A stretch of DNA of 56,747 nt from Pseudomonadota bacterium (lineage in GTDB: Bacteria; Pseudomonadota; Gammaproteobacteria; Burkholderiales; JABEVD01): assembly GCA_021848825.1 (NCBI GenBank), contig JAJZTQ010000017.1, forward strand, positions 1 to 56,747. Direction: 5' to 3'. The notes under the pieces are model-generated. The model was given only the letters and a program-made list of their open reading frames with translations. It was not told where the DNA came from and ran no database searches. Positions 1 through 8,858 of the stretch are shown piece by piece. The position numbers and the translations under genes are program-made. The number at the start of each line of letters is the position of its first letter. Within the stretch, counting starts at the first letter, position 1.

Positions 1-2
1 AA

Positions 3-307
3 GGAACCTCTGAACAGGTCGCACATGAGCTGCGTTGCTGGGCAAATCGAGCTGATCGCCAGACGCGCGACGCAGGTTGTAGCAGGCCTACAACGCCAAG
101 AAGCGCAACAAAGCGAGCGCTCGATTTGGCCGTACCTCGAAACTGCGCTTCGCTCCGTTTTCACGCAACCCCGTGGGACTGGGCTTTCCGGGCGATTCTC
201 TTTGTCGCTCGGTTTGTGAAGGGAAGGCCCCTTCGCTGCTCCTCGCTTCGCGAGTTTCATCCCGCAAAGCCATAGTCGCGGCCATGCGGGACCTGTTCAG
301 AGGTTCC
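3..307. mobile_element. Short non-autonomous inverted-repeat element (MITE-like)
   Basis: Perfect 18-bp terminal inverted repeats lie at 3-20 (GGAACCTCTGAACAGGTC) and 290-307, and partial complementarity continues inwards. Inside are further palindromes: a 10-bp pair at 43-52/119-128 and a 7-bp pair at 76-82/88-94. No open frame in it resembles a transposase. Size, terminal repeats and lack of coding capacity fit a MITE mobilised in trans; the terminal sequence is reminiscent of IS4/IS5-type ends, which is only an impression. The right end stops five bases before the tRNA gene. Only two bases are visible left of the element, so a target duplication cannot be tested. Confidence 0.6.
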
Positions 308-312
308 CAAAT

Positions 313-388
<76 letters not shown>

Positions 389-520
389 TCTAACGTTTTG
401 ACATATATAAACTTGTCCCGGGAACCATAACCTTGCCGCCCCGGCAACCTTATGCTTCCAAGCGGTTACCCTGACCAAGATCTGCTCGGGTGAAAATCGA
501 GTCTGACCCTATTTCTCTCG

Positions 521-595
521 AATGCCCTTTCCAAGGCGCTCGCAGTACCCGCAAACAGGATTACCGCGATCCTCAACGAGCAGCGCGGCATCACT
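521..595 (+). pseudogene. Remnant of a HigA-type antitoxin (helix-turn-helix)
   Basis: Read in frame on the plus strand, these 25 codons give a helix-turn-helix core resembling HigA/XRE antitoxins: NALSKALAVPANRITAIL, then NEQRGIT. Upstream the frame has no convincing start. Downstream the expected continuation (the ADTALRLARYF-type helix of the family) is absent, and no HigB toxin is seen. Just before it (about 491-514) is GAAAATCGAGTCTGACCCTA, an imperfect palindrome of the kind found in REP-like repeats of IS200-type transposases. I read this as debris of a toxin-antitoxin locus broken by repeat activity. Confidence 0.5.
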
Positions 596-652
596 CTTCC
601 GGGGATGCTGGATCGTCGGTCATCTCCCGGCTGCGCCTCATTGCGCTTGCGG

Positions 653-1231
653 CTAGGCCGTGATCTCGAAAAGGGCGGATACGTTTTCGTCGGCAGCGAT
701 ATGCTCGGGGAATATGAACCCTCTGGAATCGCGCGGAAAGTCGATGCCGATCTCCCTGAAGCAGATGTCGACGAATTCCGAGCAGATGTATGCATCGTTA
801 TCGCTGTGCCTGCCGAGACCGATGGTCACTCTCGCCAGGATCTGCGCGATTTCGTCCTTGTCGTAACGCTTGTTGAGGCTGTCCGCCGCCTTGCCAAGCA
901 TCTGGTTTAGCTTGTCGGCGTCCAGCTCAGCCCTGTGCCTGGCCAGGAACAGGCGTCCGTCGTAAGGCTTCCCGGAATTCTCGAAGTCCCCGAGGTAGTG
1001 ACTCATCGGAACTGCCCGCACGCCGTCGTCCTCCACGCTTTCGAGGATCAGGACCCGGGCGTTCCATTTGAAGACGAAACCGACATGGCTGAACATCGAG
1101 TCGGAGAAGTGCTCGATCATCTTGCTGATGGCGTGATTGCCGCTTGCGAGAAAGATGTCGCCGGTCAGCATGTCGTTGCGGACATCCGGATAATGTACTT
1201 TCTTCAGCCCTTCGAATTTCCTCGTTCCCAT
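653..1231 (-). CDS. YiiX/NlpC-P60-like permuted papain-fold hydrolase
   Basis: A 192-residue cytoplasmic-looking protein. The N-terminal half has the permuted NlpC/P60 (YiiX/YebB, DUF830-like) signature: GDIFLASG near residue 25, then a conserved His in FSHVGFVF near residue 50. The C-terminal half supplies the Cys in YICSEFVD. This Cys/His pair is the expected catalytic dyad; relatives act on peptide, lipid or acyl-amide bonds, and the substrate here is unknown. The ATG at 1231 was chosen because AAGGAG lies nine bases upstream; a longer frame to 1312 has no ribosome site and starts with a hydrophobic stretch of no clear meaning. The gene is monocistronic. Confidence 0.75.
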   Translation of the reverse strand: MGTRKFEGLKKVHYPDVRNDMLTGDIFLASGNHAISKMIEHFSDSMFSHVGFVFKWNARVLILESVEDDGVRAVPMSHYLGDFENSGKPYDGRLFLARHRAELDADKLNQMLGKAADSLNKRYDKDEIAQILARVTIGLGRHSDNDAYICSEFVDICFREIGIDFPRDSRGFIFPEHIAADENVSALFEITA

Positions 1232-1401
1232 GACCTGTCTCCTTCGCCAGAAATGCTTCGCGCCTTGCGCCCGACATAGTAGAAACTGTAGTAGGAGAAC
1301 ACAAAAATACAATGCCGATGGGGCGAGCAGGATGCCTTTTCATGCCTGTCCCGATTGAAAAGGAAATCGACTTCCGAGGCCAGTCTGGTTCTTCGACCGC
1401 T

Positions 1402-2313
1402 TCAGCTTTCCACCCTGTTTCTGCCGTTTTCTTTCGCTCTGTAAAGCATGCGATCTGCTTCTGCGATCAGCTGGCTCTCTTCGCTTCCCTTTTCCGGAAC
1501 CATCTCGGCCACACCGATGCTGACAGACAAATAGTTGCTGACAGGCGAATATTCGTTTCGAATTTGAAGCTCGGCAACCCTCTTCAGCAGCTTTTCAGAC
1601 AACCGCCTGGCCTGTTCGAGCGTTGTGTCCCCCCAGGTCAGTGCGAATTCTTCCCCGCCGTACCTTGCGCAAATTTCCCCTGGCCTGTTGGCGAATTCCC
1701 TGAGCAGCTCGCCTATCTGGATCAGGCACTCGTCGCCATATTGATGGCCGTAGTTGTCGTTCAATGTCTTGAAATGATCCAGATCTATCAAGGCCATGCT
1801 GATCGGTTTTTTCAGCCTGGCACACCTCCTCCATTCTTCGTGAAGAAACCCGTCAAAGGTACGGCGATTGGGAATGTTGGTAAGCCCATCCATTCTTGCC
1901 AGTTCCTTCATCTTTTCTTCGGTCAGCTTTCTTTCCGTAATGTTCTGATGAGCGATCACGAAATACTTTTTTCCGGAAAGCTCAAAAGGGGTCACGCGCA
2001 TCATGAACCAGCGCTTCTCGTCAGGACTGTGGCACGGGTACTCGAAGTAGAAATTTGGACTGCTCTTTTCTATGACGCTTCTGATTCCGTTCAGGACCTG
2101 CACGCCAAATGCATCCCCCATTGCTGCCGCCTTTTCGCACTCCTCCAGGTAGTTTATCCCGATCCAGTCATCGCCGACGACGCAGGCATTGTTTTTTGCG
2201 AACGATGACCAGCTCTTGTTTGCGTATTGGATGCTTCCCTTTTCGTCGATGACTGCGATATGGTCAGCGATTGAATCGAGGATGAGGCTTAAGAACTGAT
2301 ACGAATTTTCCAT
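1402..2313 (-). CDS. PAS-GGDEF diguanylate cyclase
   Basis: A 303-residue soluble protein with a PAS sensor (about residues 5-120, ending in the usual ITERKLTEEK linker) and a GGDEF domain (about 140-295). The active-site loop is RYGGEEF, intact for making c-di-GMP from two GTP. The inhibitory-site position reads RPGE instead of RxxD, so product inhibition may be weak or absent. No membrane segment is seen, so the PAS domain probably senses a cytoplasmic cue. ATG 2313 is preferred since AGGGGAT lies upstream; another ATG at 2358 adds 15 residues without a ribosome site. It heads a minus-strand run of c-di-GMP genes but has its own spacing. Confidence 0.9.
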   Translation of the reverse strand: MENSYQFLSLILDSIADHIAVIDEKGSIQYANKSWSSFAKNNACVVGDDWIGINYLEECEKAAAMGDAFGVQVLNGIRSVIEKSSPNFYFEYPCHSPDEKRWFMMRVTPFELSGKKYFVIAHQNITERKLTEEKMKELARMDGLTNIPNRRTFDGFLHEEWRRCARLKKPISMALIDLDHFKTLNDNYGHQYGDECLIQIGELLREFANRPGEICARYGGEEFALTWGDTTLEQARRLSEKLLKRVAELQIRNEYSPVSNYLSVSIGVAEMVPEKGSEESQLIAEADRMLYRAKENGRNRVES

Positions 2314-2396
2314 GCGAGCCCAAATCCCCTGATAATCGAATCGTCGGAACCCGGCCATTTTCTGGTGCAGGTTTCCAACGGCTTTTCGCTCTTCCC

Positions 2397-2597
2397 TCAG
2401 TCCTTATGGCCAAGCTGGCGTGCCGGCGCGACATGCGAGAGCCGGATCTCCAGCGCGGTTTCCAGCCTGATCACCCGCTCCGTCAACGATTCGATCTTCT
2501 GCTGCTGAGCCACGATCGTTGCAGCCATGCGCTCAACCTTGTCGTTCATCTTGATGACTGTGGTGACGGCATCCCACATCTTGTCCGCAATGCTCAT
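2397..2597 (-). CDS. Small coiled-coil protein, partner of upstream gene
   Basis: A 66-residue protein of unknown function. Residues 10-50 have a heptad-like pattern (TVIKMNDKVERMAATIVAQQ and on), which suggests a short coiled coil and oligomerisation. Its ATG overlaps the stop of the gene at 2597-2878 by one base (TGATG), so the two are probably translationally coupled and made in matched amounts. No catalytic motif or signal peptide is visible. Pairing with a likely ribbon-helix-helix protein suggests a DNA-binding or regulatory complex, which is inference. Confidence 0.6.
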   Translation of the reverse strand: MSIADKMWDAVTTVIKMNDKVERMAATIVAQQQKIESLTERVIRLETALEIRLSHVAPARQLGHKD

Positions 2598-2878
2598 CAG
2601 CGCGCCGTCCTCCGCGATTCCATCGCGGCGATTCGCTGATTCGATGCCTCGACAAAGGCCAGAGCGTCATCGATGGCTGAGCTGGTCCGGGCGGTCGTTT
2701 TCAACATCTGGTCGATCATCCCTTCCAGCATCTTTTCGTCCTCGTTCGGCCTGAACGAAGAAGCGGCGCGGCGCAAAAACTCTCCCATCGACAGGTGGGC
2801 TTCCTTGGCCATCTTGGCGATCCTCGCCTTCTCCTGGGCGGTCACGAGGACCGGGATTCGTTCCGTAGCGGTTGCCAT
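2597..2878 (-). CDS. Ribbon-helix-helix-like small protein
   Basis: A 93-residue protein. The N-terminal 45 residues (ERIPVLVTAQEKARIAKMAK, then a SMGEFLRRAA helix) look like a strand-helix-helix DNA-binding fold of the kind seen in MobC-like relaxosome proteins and some antitoxins. The C-terminal half is helical. ATG 2878 has AAGGAG six bases upstream; the frame extends to 2908 without support. It is coupled to the downstream 66-residue gene through TGATG. No relaxase or toxin lies nearby, so a mobilisation role is not supported; a small regulatory pair is the cautious reading. Confidence 0.65.
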   Translation of the reverse strand: MATATERIPVLVTAQEKARIAKMAKEAHLSMGEFLRRAASSFRPNEDEKMLEGMIDQMLKTTARTSSAIDDALAFVEASNQRIAAMESRRTAR

Positions 2879-2990
2879 CAATTGCTCCTTGTTGCACATG
2901 GTCAGCACATGTTCAATATAAGAGGCGGGCGTGCGCGAGTCAAGCCCTTTCCATTCCTGTCGCCCCGAGGCTGAATGTCCGGATTTCGAT

Positions 2991-4217
2991 CTACTTCCGC
3001 AATCGGCGGGGGATGCGTTCGTTCGTGAAAGACTCGGGGCGATAACCCGCTATGAAATCTGAAAAAGCCCGCCTGTTCATAGGCTTGGCAATGAAATAAC
3101 CTTGCGCCGTATCGCAGCCGGCCGCCTTCAGCGCATCCCAGTCCTGCCTTGTTTCGACCCCTTCCGCGACGCTCTTGACGTTGAGCTTGTGAGCCATGTC
3201 GATGCTCGATTTGACCACGATTCTGAGCGCCCTGTTTTCTGAAAAATCCTTGACGAAAGACTGGTCTATCTTGAGTTCGCTGAATGCGATCCGGGTGAGC
3301 TGCTGAAGGTTGGAAGAACCGGTGCCGTAATCGTCGATGGAAAGGGAAAATCCGTTCATGCAGAGACGCGCAAGGTTTTCGAGCGCAGGGGCCACGTTGG
3401 TCATCGCTGCAGACTCCGTGATCTCGAGCATCAGGTACTGCGGATCGATTCCCGATTTCCTCACCGTATCGGTGATTTTTTCAGCGAGAGAAGTGTCGTC
3501 TAGCGAAGCAAGGGAGAGGTTGACGGAAACGGTAAGGGCATGCCCCATCTGCTGGAAAAGGCGGCAGGCCTCCGCCGATTTTTCCAGGATGCGGAAGGTC
3601 AGTCCGTCTATGTTGCCCGAGTTTTCCAGCAGCGGGATGAATGCGCCCGGGCCGATCACCTTGTCGTCAGGATGGATCCATCTCGCCAATGCCTCAGCGC
3701 CGACCAGCCTTCCCGTCTTCAAATCGACCTTCGGCTGGAAATAGGGCTCGAACCTGTCTTCCTCCACTGCCTGTATGATCTCTTCCAGGGCAAACCTTCT
3801 TTCGGAAAAGGAGGGAGCGGGGGCTGCGCTGTCGTGCCTGGAAAGCAGCGTCTGCAGGTCTGTCGGCTTGATGGGTTTTTCTATCGTCCCGAGCAGCCTG
3901 ATTCCGTAAAGCCTCGTCATCCTGCCCACGGAAGAAAGCAGCTTGCCGTCGAGCGCGCTAGTCAGGATGACCGCAATGCTGCGTTTTTCCTCCCCCAGAT
4001 GCCTCAGGAACTCCATGCCGTCCATTTCAGGCATGTTGAGGTCGCAAAGTGCAACATCGACCTGACCCGTATCGCCTCTTATGATATCGAGCGCATGCCT
4101 TCCGTTTTCCGCCTGTGAAATGCCTGCCACGCCGAGCGATTCAAGGATGCCTGAGATGATTCGGCGCTGGAATTCGTCGTCCTCGACGATGAGGACATTG
4201 AGATCGGATATTTTCAT
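2991..4217 (-). CDS. Response regulator with EAL c-di-GMP phosphodiesterase output
   Basis: A 408-residue protein with a receiver domain (residues 1-125; acidic pair VEDDE near 11, phospho-acceptor Asp in CDLNMPEMDG near 58, Lys in EKPIKP near 115) and an EAL domain (about 150-395). The catalytic motifs GAEALARW, the ITES motif and SIDDYGTG are intact, so it should hydrolyse c-di-GMP to pGpG. Its ATG overlaps the stop of the hybrid kinase gene (ATGA), so the kinase is the likely phosphate source, through its Hpt domain. This makes a complete phosphorelay to c-di-GMP turnover. Confidence 0.92.
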   Translation of the reverse strand: MKISDLNVLIVEDDEFQRRIISGILESLGVAGISQAENGRHALDIIRGDTGQVDVALCDLNMPEMDGMEFLRHLGEEKRSIAVILTSALDGKLLSSVGRMTRLYGIRLLGTIEKPIKPTDLQTLLSRHDSAAPAPSFSERRFALEEIIQAVEEDRFEPYFQPKVDLKTGRLVGAEALARWIHPDDKVIGPGAFIPLLENSGNIDGLTFRILEKSAEACRLFQQMGHALTVSVNLSLASLDDTSLAEKITDTVRKSGIDPQYLMLEITESAAMTNVAPALENLARLCMNGFSLSIDDYGTGSSNLQQLTRIAFSELKIDQSFVKDFSENRALRIVVKSSIDMAHKLNVKSVAEGVETRQDWDALKAAGCDTAQGYFIAKPMNRRAFSDFIAGYRPESFTNERIPRRLRK

Positions 4218-6649
4218 TTTTTTTCTCCTGCGAGGAACGACTGGAATTCGGAAACGGCTTCATCAAGTTCCGCTTTCGCAGCAAGCGAATTTTCCAGATT
4301 TCCGGCTTGTGCAGCTTTCTCCATGGCGTCGCATGTATCGGCGAGGACCCTGGCGCCGACCATGAGGCTCGACCCCTTCATCCTGTGGACGGTATTCGCA
4401 ACGCCTGCGAGGTCTCCTTTTTCCAGCATGGCCGGAATCTTTCCTAAATCGGTCAGGATGTGCTGCAGGAAGTCGTCGAGCAGCTTCATCCTGGAACCCT
4501 CGTCTTTCACGATGGTGTCAAGTATCGCCCTGTCGATCAGCGTTTTTCCGTTCATCCATTTTGCCAGCTTTTCCTTCAGCTCCATCATGCCGGCTGGTTT
4601 TACCAGGAGATCGTCCATTCCGGCCTGAAGGCAATGCTCGGCCTCCTCCGCAAGGGCATTGGCAGTCCAGGCAATGATCGTCGTTCTCGGCATCGACTGC
4701 TCGGATTCGATCATGCGTATCCTTGCGGCAAGCTCGTAGCCGTCCATTTCGGGCATGTGGCAGTCCGTGATGACCATGGAAAACCCGCCTCTCCGCCATG
4801 CTGCGAGCGCTGCTTCTCCGTTCTCGGCCGACTCGGCCCTGAGGCCGAGCAGCCTGATCTGGCGGGCAAGCAGATCCCTGTTGACCGGATGGTCGTCGAC
4901 TGCCAGGACGAGCGGCGCCTCGCAGTCTTCTTCGAGAAGGGGCTCGACCGCCCGCTGCTCCACTTCCGGATGAGGGTGCACCGGCATCTCGCCGGGCGCC
5001 GCGGACAAGGGAAGAACCAGGGTGATGCTGAATACGGATCCCCGCCCGGGTTCGCTTTCCAGGTCGATTCTTCCGTCCATCATGTCGGCGAGGCGCCTGC
5101 AGATCGCAAGTCCCAGCCCCGTTCCGCCGTACATTCTTGCGGTGTCAGCGCTTTCCTGCCTGTAGCGCTGGAAGAGCTTTTCCTGGATTTCCCTGGGAAT
5201 GCCTATGCCAGTGTCCCTGACCGAAATGCGGATCCTGTCGCCGCTGTCGAGATGGGAAACGAATTCGGCGCAGAGTTCGATCTCGCCTTCATGGGTGAAC
5301 TTGATGGCATTGCTGACGAAGTTGTTCAGGACCTGGGAAAGGCGAAGCGGGTCGACTATGTAGGCGGCGCCGAGTCTTGGGTCGGCGCGTTGGCGAAGAA
5401 GCAGGCCCTTCGCGCTGGCGACGCGCGAATAGGTGTCGACGGATTCCCGGAGAAGTCCGGGAATGGATGTCGATCTGGGCGAAAGCGCCAGCTTTCCTTC
5501 CTCTATCTTCGACCAGTCGAGGATGTCGTTGACTATCCTCAGCAGCCCTCTTCCCGAATTCCAGGCTGCATTGAGGGTGGAGCGCTGCTCTTCGTCCAGC
5601 CCCGTCAGGGAAAGAAGTTCGAGCATGCCGAGCATGCCCGTGAGCGGGGTCCTTATTTCATGGCTCATCGTGGCGATGAAATCGCTCTTGAACCGGGTTG
5701 CCGCCTCTGCAGCGATCCTCAGCTCGTCCAGCGCCTGCTCCCTCGCCTTCGCTTCGCCGATGTCGTTGATCACCCAGATTTCCCCGCGATTTTCCGATTC
5801 CAGCTGTTTTGCGAGGGTGCGGGCCCAGAATTCCGTTCCGTCCCGGCGAATCAGCTTCGTTTCGGCATCGAATACCTTTGCTTCCGAAAGATTTTCCATG
5901 GCTGCACGGAAAGTATCCGCCTGGAGCAGGTCCCTTGCGGTCAAGCCCGTGATGGCCTCGGGTCGAAGATGGAATATCTCCGCCGATTTCGGGTTGGCCC
6001 GCTCGATCTTCCCGTCCACGGAGAAGACGATGCCAGCCTGCACGTTGTCGAGAATGGCCTGGAGTTCCGAGGTCCGCTGCCTGACCCTGACCTCGAGTTC
6101 CGAGTAGACGTTGACGTTTTCCATGGCGACCGCCGTGGTGTCGGCGAGCGCCTGGAGGATCCTGACCTCCTCGGGCGAAGGCTGATGCCTTTTCGCCCAG
6201 TAGATGCCTATCGCGCCGACAGGCTGGATGGTCCTGATCGGCACCATTGCCAGGCTCTTGACGAAGGTGGGACGGTAGGCGTCCGCAGGGATGCGCGGAT
6301 CGGCGTAGATGTCTTCGATGACTGCGGATTGCCTGTTGAGCATCGCCCAGCCGCTGATGCAGGCGCTCATCGGGAATCGCTGTCCCTTCCAGAGCGGGGC
6401 GATGGCGTCTTCCTCGGCATAGAAACACTTGTCTTCGTCGCGCAGGACGAAGGTCGCGCCGTCCGATCCGGTCAGCTTTCTCGCCGCCTTCCTGACGATC
6501 TCCATGACCGTGGCGAGCTCGCGGGCAAGCGAAAGCTGCTGAACGACCTCGACCAGCTGCTCCATGGCTTTTGCATACCAGAGTCGTTCCTGGTCGACTT
6601 TTCGGGATCCGTTCATAAGCAGTTCGGTCAGAAGGAGGGGTTCTTCCAC
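4214..6649 (-). CDS. Hybrid sensor histidine kinase (GAF-PAS-HisKA-HATPase-REC-Hpt)
   Basis: An 811-residue kinase without membrane segments. Order: GAF (about 45-185), PAS (about 195-305), HisKA with the phospho-His in FIATMSHEIRTPL (about 325-390), HATPase (NAIKFT, DTGIGIP and GGTGLGL boxes, about 435-550), receiver with Asp in ITDCHMPEMDG (about 590-705) and Hpt with His in VHRMKGSS (about 725-805). It contains a full His-Asp-His relay that can feed the overlapping REC-EAL gene. The outermost start is GTG 6649; ATG 6616 is an alternative, and neither has a clear ribosome site. The GAF domain and lack of transmembrane helices suggest it senses a cytoplasmic small molecule. Confidence 0.93.
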   Translation of the reverse strand: MEEPLLLTELLMNGSRKVDQERLWYAKAMEQLVEVVQQLSLARELATVMEIVRKAARKLTGSDGATFVLRDEDKCFYAEEDAIAPLWKGQRFPMSACISGWAMLNRQSAVIEDIYADPRIPADAYRPTFVKSLAMVPIRTIQPVGAIGIYWAKRHQPSPEEVRILQALADTTAVAMENVNVYSELEVRVRQRTSELQAILDNVQAGIVFSVDGKIERANPKSAEIFHLRPEAITGLTARDLLQADTFRAAMENLSEAKVFDAETKLIRRDGTEFWARTLAKQLESENRGEIWVINDIGEAKAREQALDELRIAAEAATRFKSDFIATMSHEIRTPLTGMLGMLELLSLTGLDEEQRSTLNAAWNSGRGLLRIVNDILDWSKIEEGKLALSPRSTSIPGLLRESVDTYSRVASAKGLLLRQRADPRLGAAYIVDPLRLSQVLNNFVSNAIKFTHEGEIELCAEFVSHLDSGDRIRISVRDTGIGIPREIQEKLFQRYRQESADTARMYGGTGLGLAICRRLADMMDGRIDLESEPGRGSVFSITLVLPLSAAPGEMPVHPHPEVEQRAVEPLLEEDCEAPLVLAVDDHPVNRDLLARQIRLLGLRAESAENGEAALAAWRRGGFSMVITDCHMPEMDGYELAARIRMIESEQSMPRTTIIAWTANALAEEAEHCLQAGMDDLLVKPAGMMELKEKLAKWMNGKTLIDRAILDTIVKDEGSRMKLLDDFLQHILTDLGKIPAMLEKGDLAGVANTVHRMKGSSLMVGARVLADTCDAMEKAAQAGNLENSLAAKAELDEAVSEFQSFLAGEKK

Positions 6650-6752
6650 GATGTGTTAAAAACATAACATATAGGATATTTTATTGTCTTTATCAAGAAT
6701 ACTGACATCATTTGCAGGGGTAAGGCATTGGGCCGCGACTCGATACTTCATG

Positions 6753-6782
6753 TTGACACAAACGTTCACATTGTCATACGAT
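6753..6782 (+). promoter_or_regulatory. Sigma-70-type promoter for the cytochrome c gene
   Basis: TTGACA at 6753-6758 and TACGAT at 6777-6782 are separated by 18 bases, about 40 bases upstream of the cytochrome start. The surrounding 170-base gap lies between divergent genes. The match is by eye only. Confidence 0.5.
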
Positions 6783-6820
6783 CATGTTCCCAACCAATCA
6801 AAAAACGGAGGATATACAGC

Positions 6821-7162
6821 ATGAAATCTTTGAAGCTTGCAATCGTTGCCGCCGGTCTGATGACTGTTTCCGCAACTGCCAGCGCTTTCTCCACCGCACC
6901 CTGCAAGGCTTGCCACGCAATTGACCATGACGTCGTCGGTCCCGCATGGAAAAGGGTCGCAGAGAAATATGGCAGCGCCGACGCCCTGGCGAAGGTTTTC
7001 AAGGACGGCTTCAAGGTCGAAGACCGCAAGATAGCTTCGACGGAGCCGAAGTTCAAGGCCCAGGCAGCCACGATGACTGGCATGTTCAACACCTACATCA
7101 AGGGCCACGAAGACGACGCAGCGAAGGCGCTCTTCGCCGCAGTCAAGTCCGGCAAGATGTAA
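6821..7162 (+). CDS. Periplasmic monoheme cytochrome c (c551/c552-like)
   Basis: A 113-residue protein with a Sec signal peptide cleaved about after residue 22 (SATASA). The mature part opens with the covalent heme site CKACH (residues 28-32), followed by VVGPAWKRVAEKY, the class I signature around the heme propionate side. Met85 or Met88 in the ATMTGMF segment is the likely sixth ligand. Function is electron carriage in the periplasm; the partner reductase is not in the window. ATG 6821 is set by GGAGGATATACAGC upstream; a longer frame from 6728 would bury the signal peptide. A strong promoter and terminator bracket it, so it is a single-gene unit. Confidence 0.93.
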   Translation: MKSLKLAIVAAGLMTVSATASAFSTAPCKACHAIDHDVVGPAWKRVAEKYGSADALAKVFKDGFKVEDRKIASTEPKFKAQAATMTGMFNTYIKGHEDDAAKALFAAVKSGKM

Positions 7163-7177
7163 GTCTCATCGCAGTCC

Positions 7178-7204
7178 AAGGGCGGCCTTCAGGCCGCCCT
7201 TTTC
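7178..7204 (+). terminator. Rho-independent terminator of the cytochrome gene
   Basis: A perfect 10-bp stem (AAGGGCGGCC, short loop, GGCCGCCCTT) runs straight into TTTT, 15 bases after the stop codon. Confidence 0.9.
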
Positions 7205-7345
7205 ATTTTCAGCGCCTGCACGCTCCGTGTCGTTCCCCCGCATGCCTTATCCGATATCGAAAATCCCGTCGAATGTAATGCCATATTAATAGTCATGATA
7301 TAAGATAGAAAAATGATTTATAGATGATCAATATCGGGTGGCGGA

Positions 7346-7510
7346 ATGAAAGGGATAGTGGACGACAGGAATCAGGAGTGGTTCAGGGAGATCATGAAAA
7401 TGGTCAGGGAAACGCCTGGCTCGAGGAAAACGGTGCACGACCGGATTGCTTCGGAAATCGAGGGCGGAAAACCCGAAAAATCTTCCACCGGGAAGGGCGG
7501 GCGAGCGTAA
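7346..7510 (+). CDS. Small hypothetical protein (54 residues)
   Basis: An ATG frame of 54 codons, charged and mostly helical in its first 40 residues (starts MKGIVDDRNQEWFREIMKMV) with a flexible Gly/Lys/Ser tail. The codon pattern (GAC, ATC, AGG, GAG) matches neighbouring genes. A purine-rich GGTGGCGGA lies just before the start, a weak ribosome site. It sits 79 bases before the HD-GYP gene on the same strand, so it may be cotranscribed. I do not recognise a family. Confidence 0.4.
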   Translation: MKGIVDDRNQEWFREIMKMVRETPGSRKTVHDRIASEIEGGKPEKSSTGKGGRA

Positions 7511-7589
7511 CTATTTTCCGGAAGGGCTTTATGGATCGATCTTTTGAAACTAACATAGCAGGATACGGTTTTCAAAAGGGAACGTCAGA

Positions 7590-8858
7590 ATGCCCAGCCT
7601 CGATGAGACGGCTTCCGTACAGCTCCATTCCCCCCATTATCTGAAAAGCGTCGCGGAGCTGGGGGATGCAAGGGATCTGGTTGCGTCCCGAGACATTTAT
7701 TCGACCGCAAGGGTCAAGCTCGTGGCAAGCGGCACGCGCTTCGACAGCACATTGTACGAAAAGCTTCTCAACCACAGGCTTCTTCCTTCCATCGACCAGT
7801 GCGTCAGCATGGAAGGGCTGGTCGACGGCAGGAGTCTCGAGGATGAGGCTGCGATTGTCCTGCTGGATCCGCGCCTGGCGAACCTGAAGAATGCCGGAGA
7901 GCTTCTTGGGCTTTTTTCCGCGATACCGCTTCATCCTGCAATAGCATTCAAATTGACGGTCATGCGCGAGCAGCGTCCCGAGCTCTTCCAGCACAGTGTT
8001 TTCGTGACGCTGTTGGCGAGCCACCTTGGCAGAGAGATGGGGCTGAAGGGAAGGCAGCTCGAGCGTCTGGCAACCGCCGGACTGCTCCACGACGTCGGCA
8101 TCATGCATGTCGATCCCAGGCTTCTGGAGCGCTCGTACAGGATGAGCGACATCGAGCGGCATCATCTTTACGCCCATCCGCTGACGGCATGGATGATCCT
8201 GAACGAATATGCGGAATATTCAACCGACGTGCTGGATGCAGTGCTGCAGCATCACGAGCGCCTGGACGGGAGCGGCTATCCGCGCGGGCTGAAGGAAGGC
8301 CGCATAGGGCTGCCCGGGCAGATTCTCGCCGTATCCGAGATCGTCGCGGGCAGGCAGAATAAGAACGACGCGCACGACAGGCTGCGCCTCGGAACCATAC
8401 TGAAGTTCAATTCCAGGCGATACGGGCGGCAATTGATAGGCCATCTCAAGGTGTTCTACCGTGAAGACGGCGAGCAGTACCTCTGCACCGAGGATGAAAA
8501 AAGACAGACAGGCGAGAAGCTCGATCGGATGAACAGCATTCTGGCGAGCTGGAGTCCGGATCAGGCATCCTTCCCGCTGGGCAATTTCGTCCAGGACAGA
8601 ATGGATTCGCTGAAAATCGGACTGATGGATGCCGGGCTCATTTCCGGCGAGAAGAACGCCATTCTTCCGCCCTCCGGAGAAGAGCCGGAAGCGTGCGCAG
8701 AGGCGGGCATCCTCCTTGGCGAAGCGATCTGGCGGGTGAAGAGCATCGTGGGCGAAATCAGGAGAAGGTGGCCGGAGATCGACGGGGAAGCCGATCTGCC
8801 GAAATACGCATCCGTCAGGAAATGGATCCGGGACGTCGAAAGGATCCTGTCTTCATGA
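7590..8858 (+). CDS. HD-GYP domain protein (c-di-GMP phosphodiesterase)
   Basis: A 422-residue soluble protein. Residues 1-120 are an unassigned N-terminal region like that in other HD-GYP proteins. The HD-GYP core (about 130-290) has HSVFVTLLASHLG, the metal-binding LLHDVGIMHVD, the HH pair in AVLQHHERLDGSGYPRGL (the GYP signature) and a following ILAVSEIVAG helix. These intact residues predict c-di-GMP hydrolysis to pGpG or GMP. A C-terminal 130 residues are helical and unassigned. AAGGGAAC lies eight bases before ATG 7590. It is the window's only HD-GYP-type phosphodiesterase; the other c-di-GMP hydrolases use EAL domains. Confidence 0.92.
   Translation: MPSLDETASVQLHSPHYLKSVAELGDARDLVASRDIYSTARVKLVASGTRFDSTLYEKLLNHRLLPSIDQCVSMEGLVDGRSLEDEAAIVLLDPRLANLKNAGELLGLFSAIPLHPAIAFKLTVMREQRPELFQHSVFVTLLASHLGREMGLKGRQLERLATAGLLHDVGIMHVDPRLLERSYRMSDIERHHLYAHPLTAWMILNEYAEYSTDVLDAVLQHHERLDGSGYPRGLKEGRIGLPGQILAVSEIVAGRQNKNDAHDRLRLGTILKFNSRRYGRQLIGHLKVFYREDGEQYLCTEDEKRQTGEKLDRMNSILASWSPDQASFPLGNFVQDRMDSLKIGLMDAGLISGEKNAILPPSGEEPEACAEAGILLGEAIWRVKSIVGEIRRRWPEIDGEADLPKYASVRKWIRDVERILSS

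Noticed and set aside
4460-6667. A 735-codon plus-strand frame
   Set aside because: It runs antisense through the hybrid kinase gene and its translation has no family features; it is a shadow produced by codon bias.
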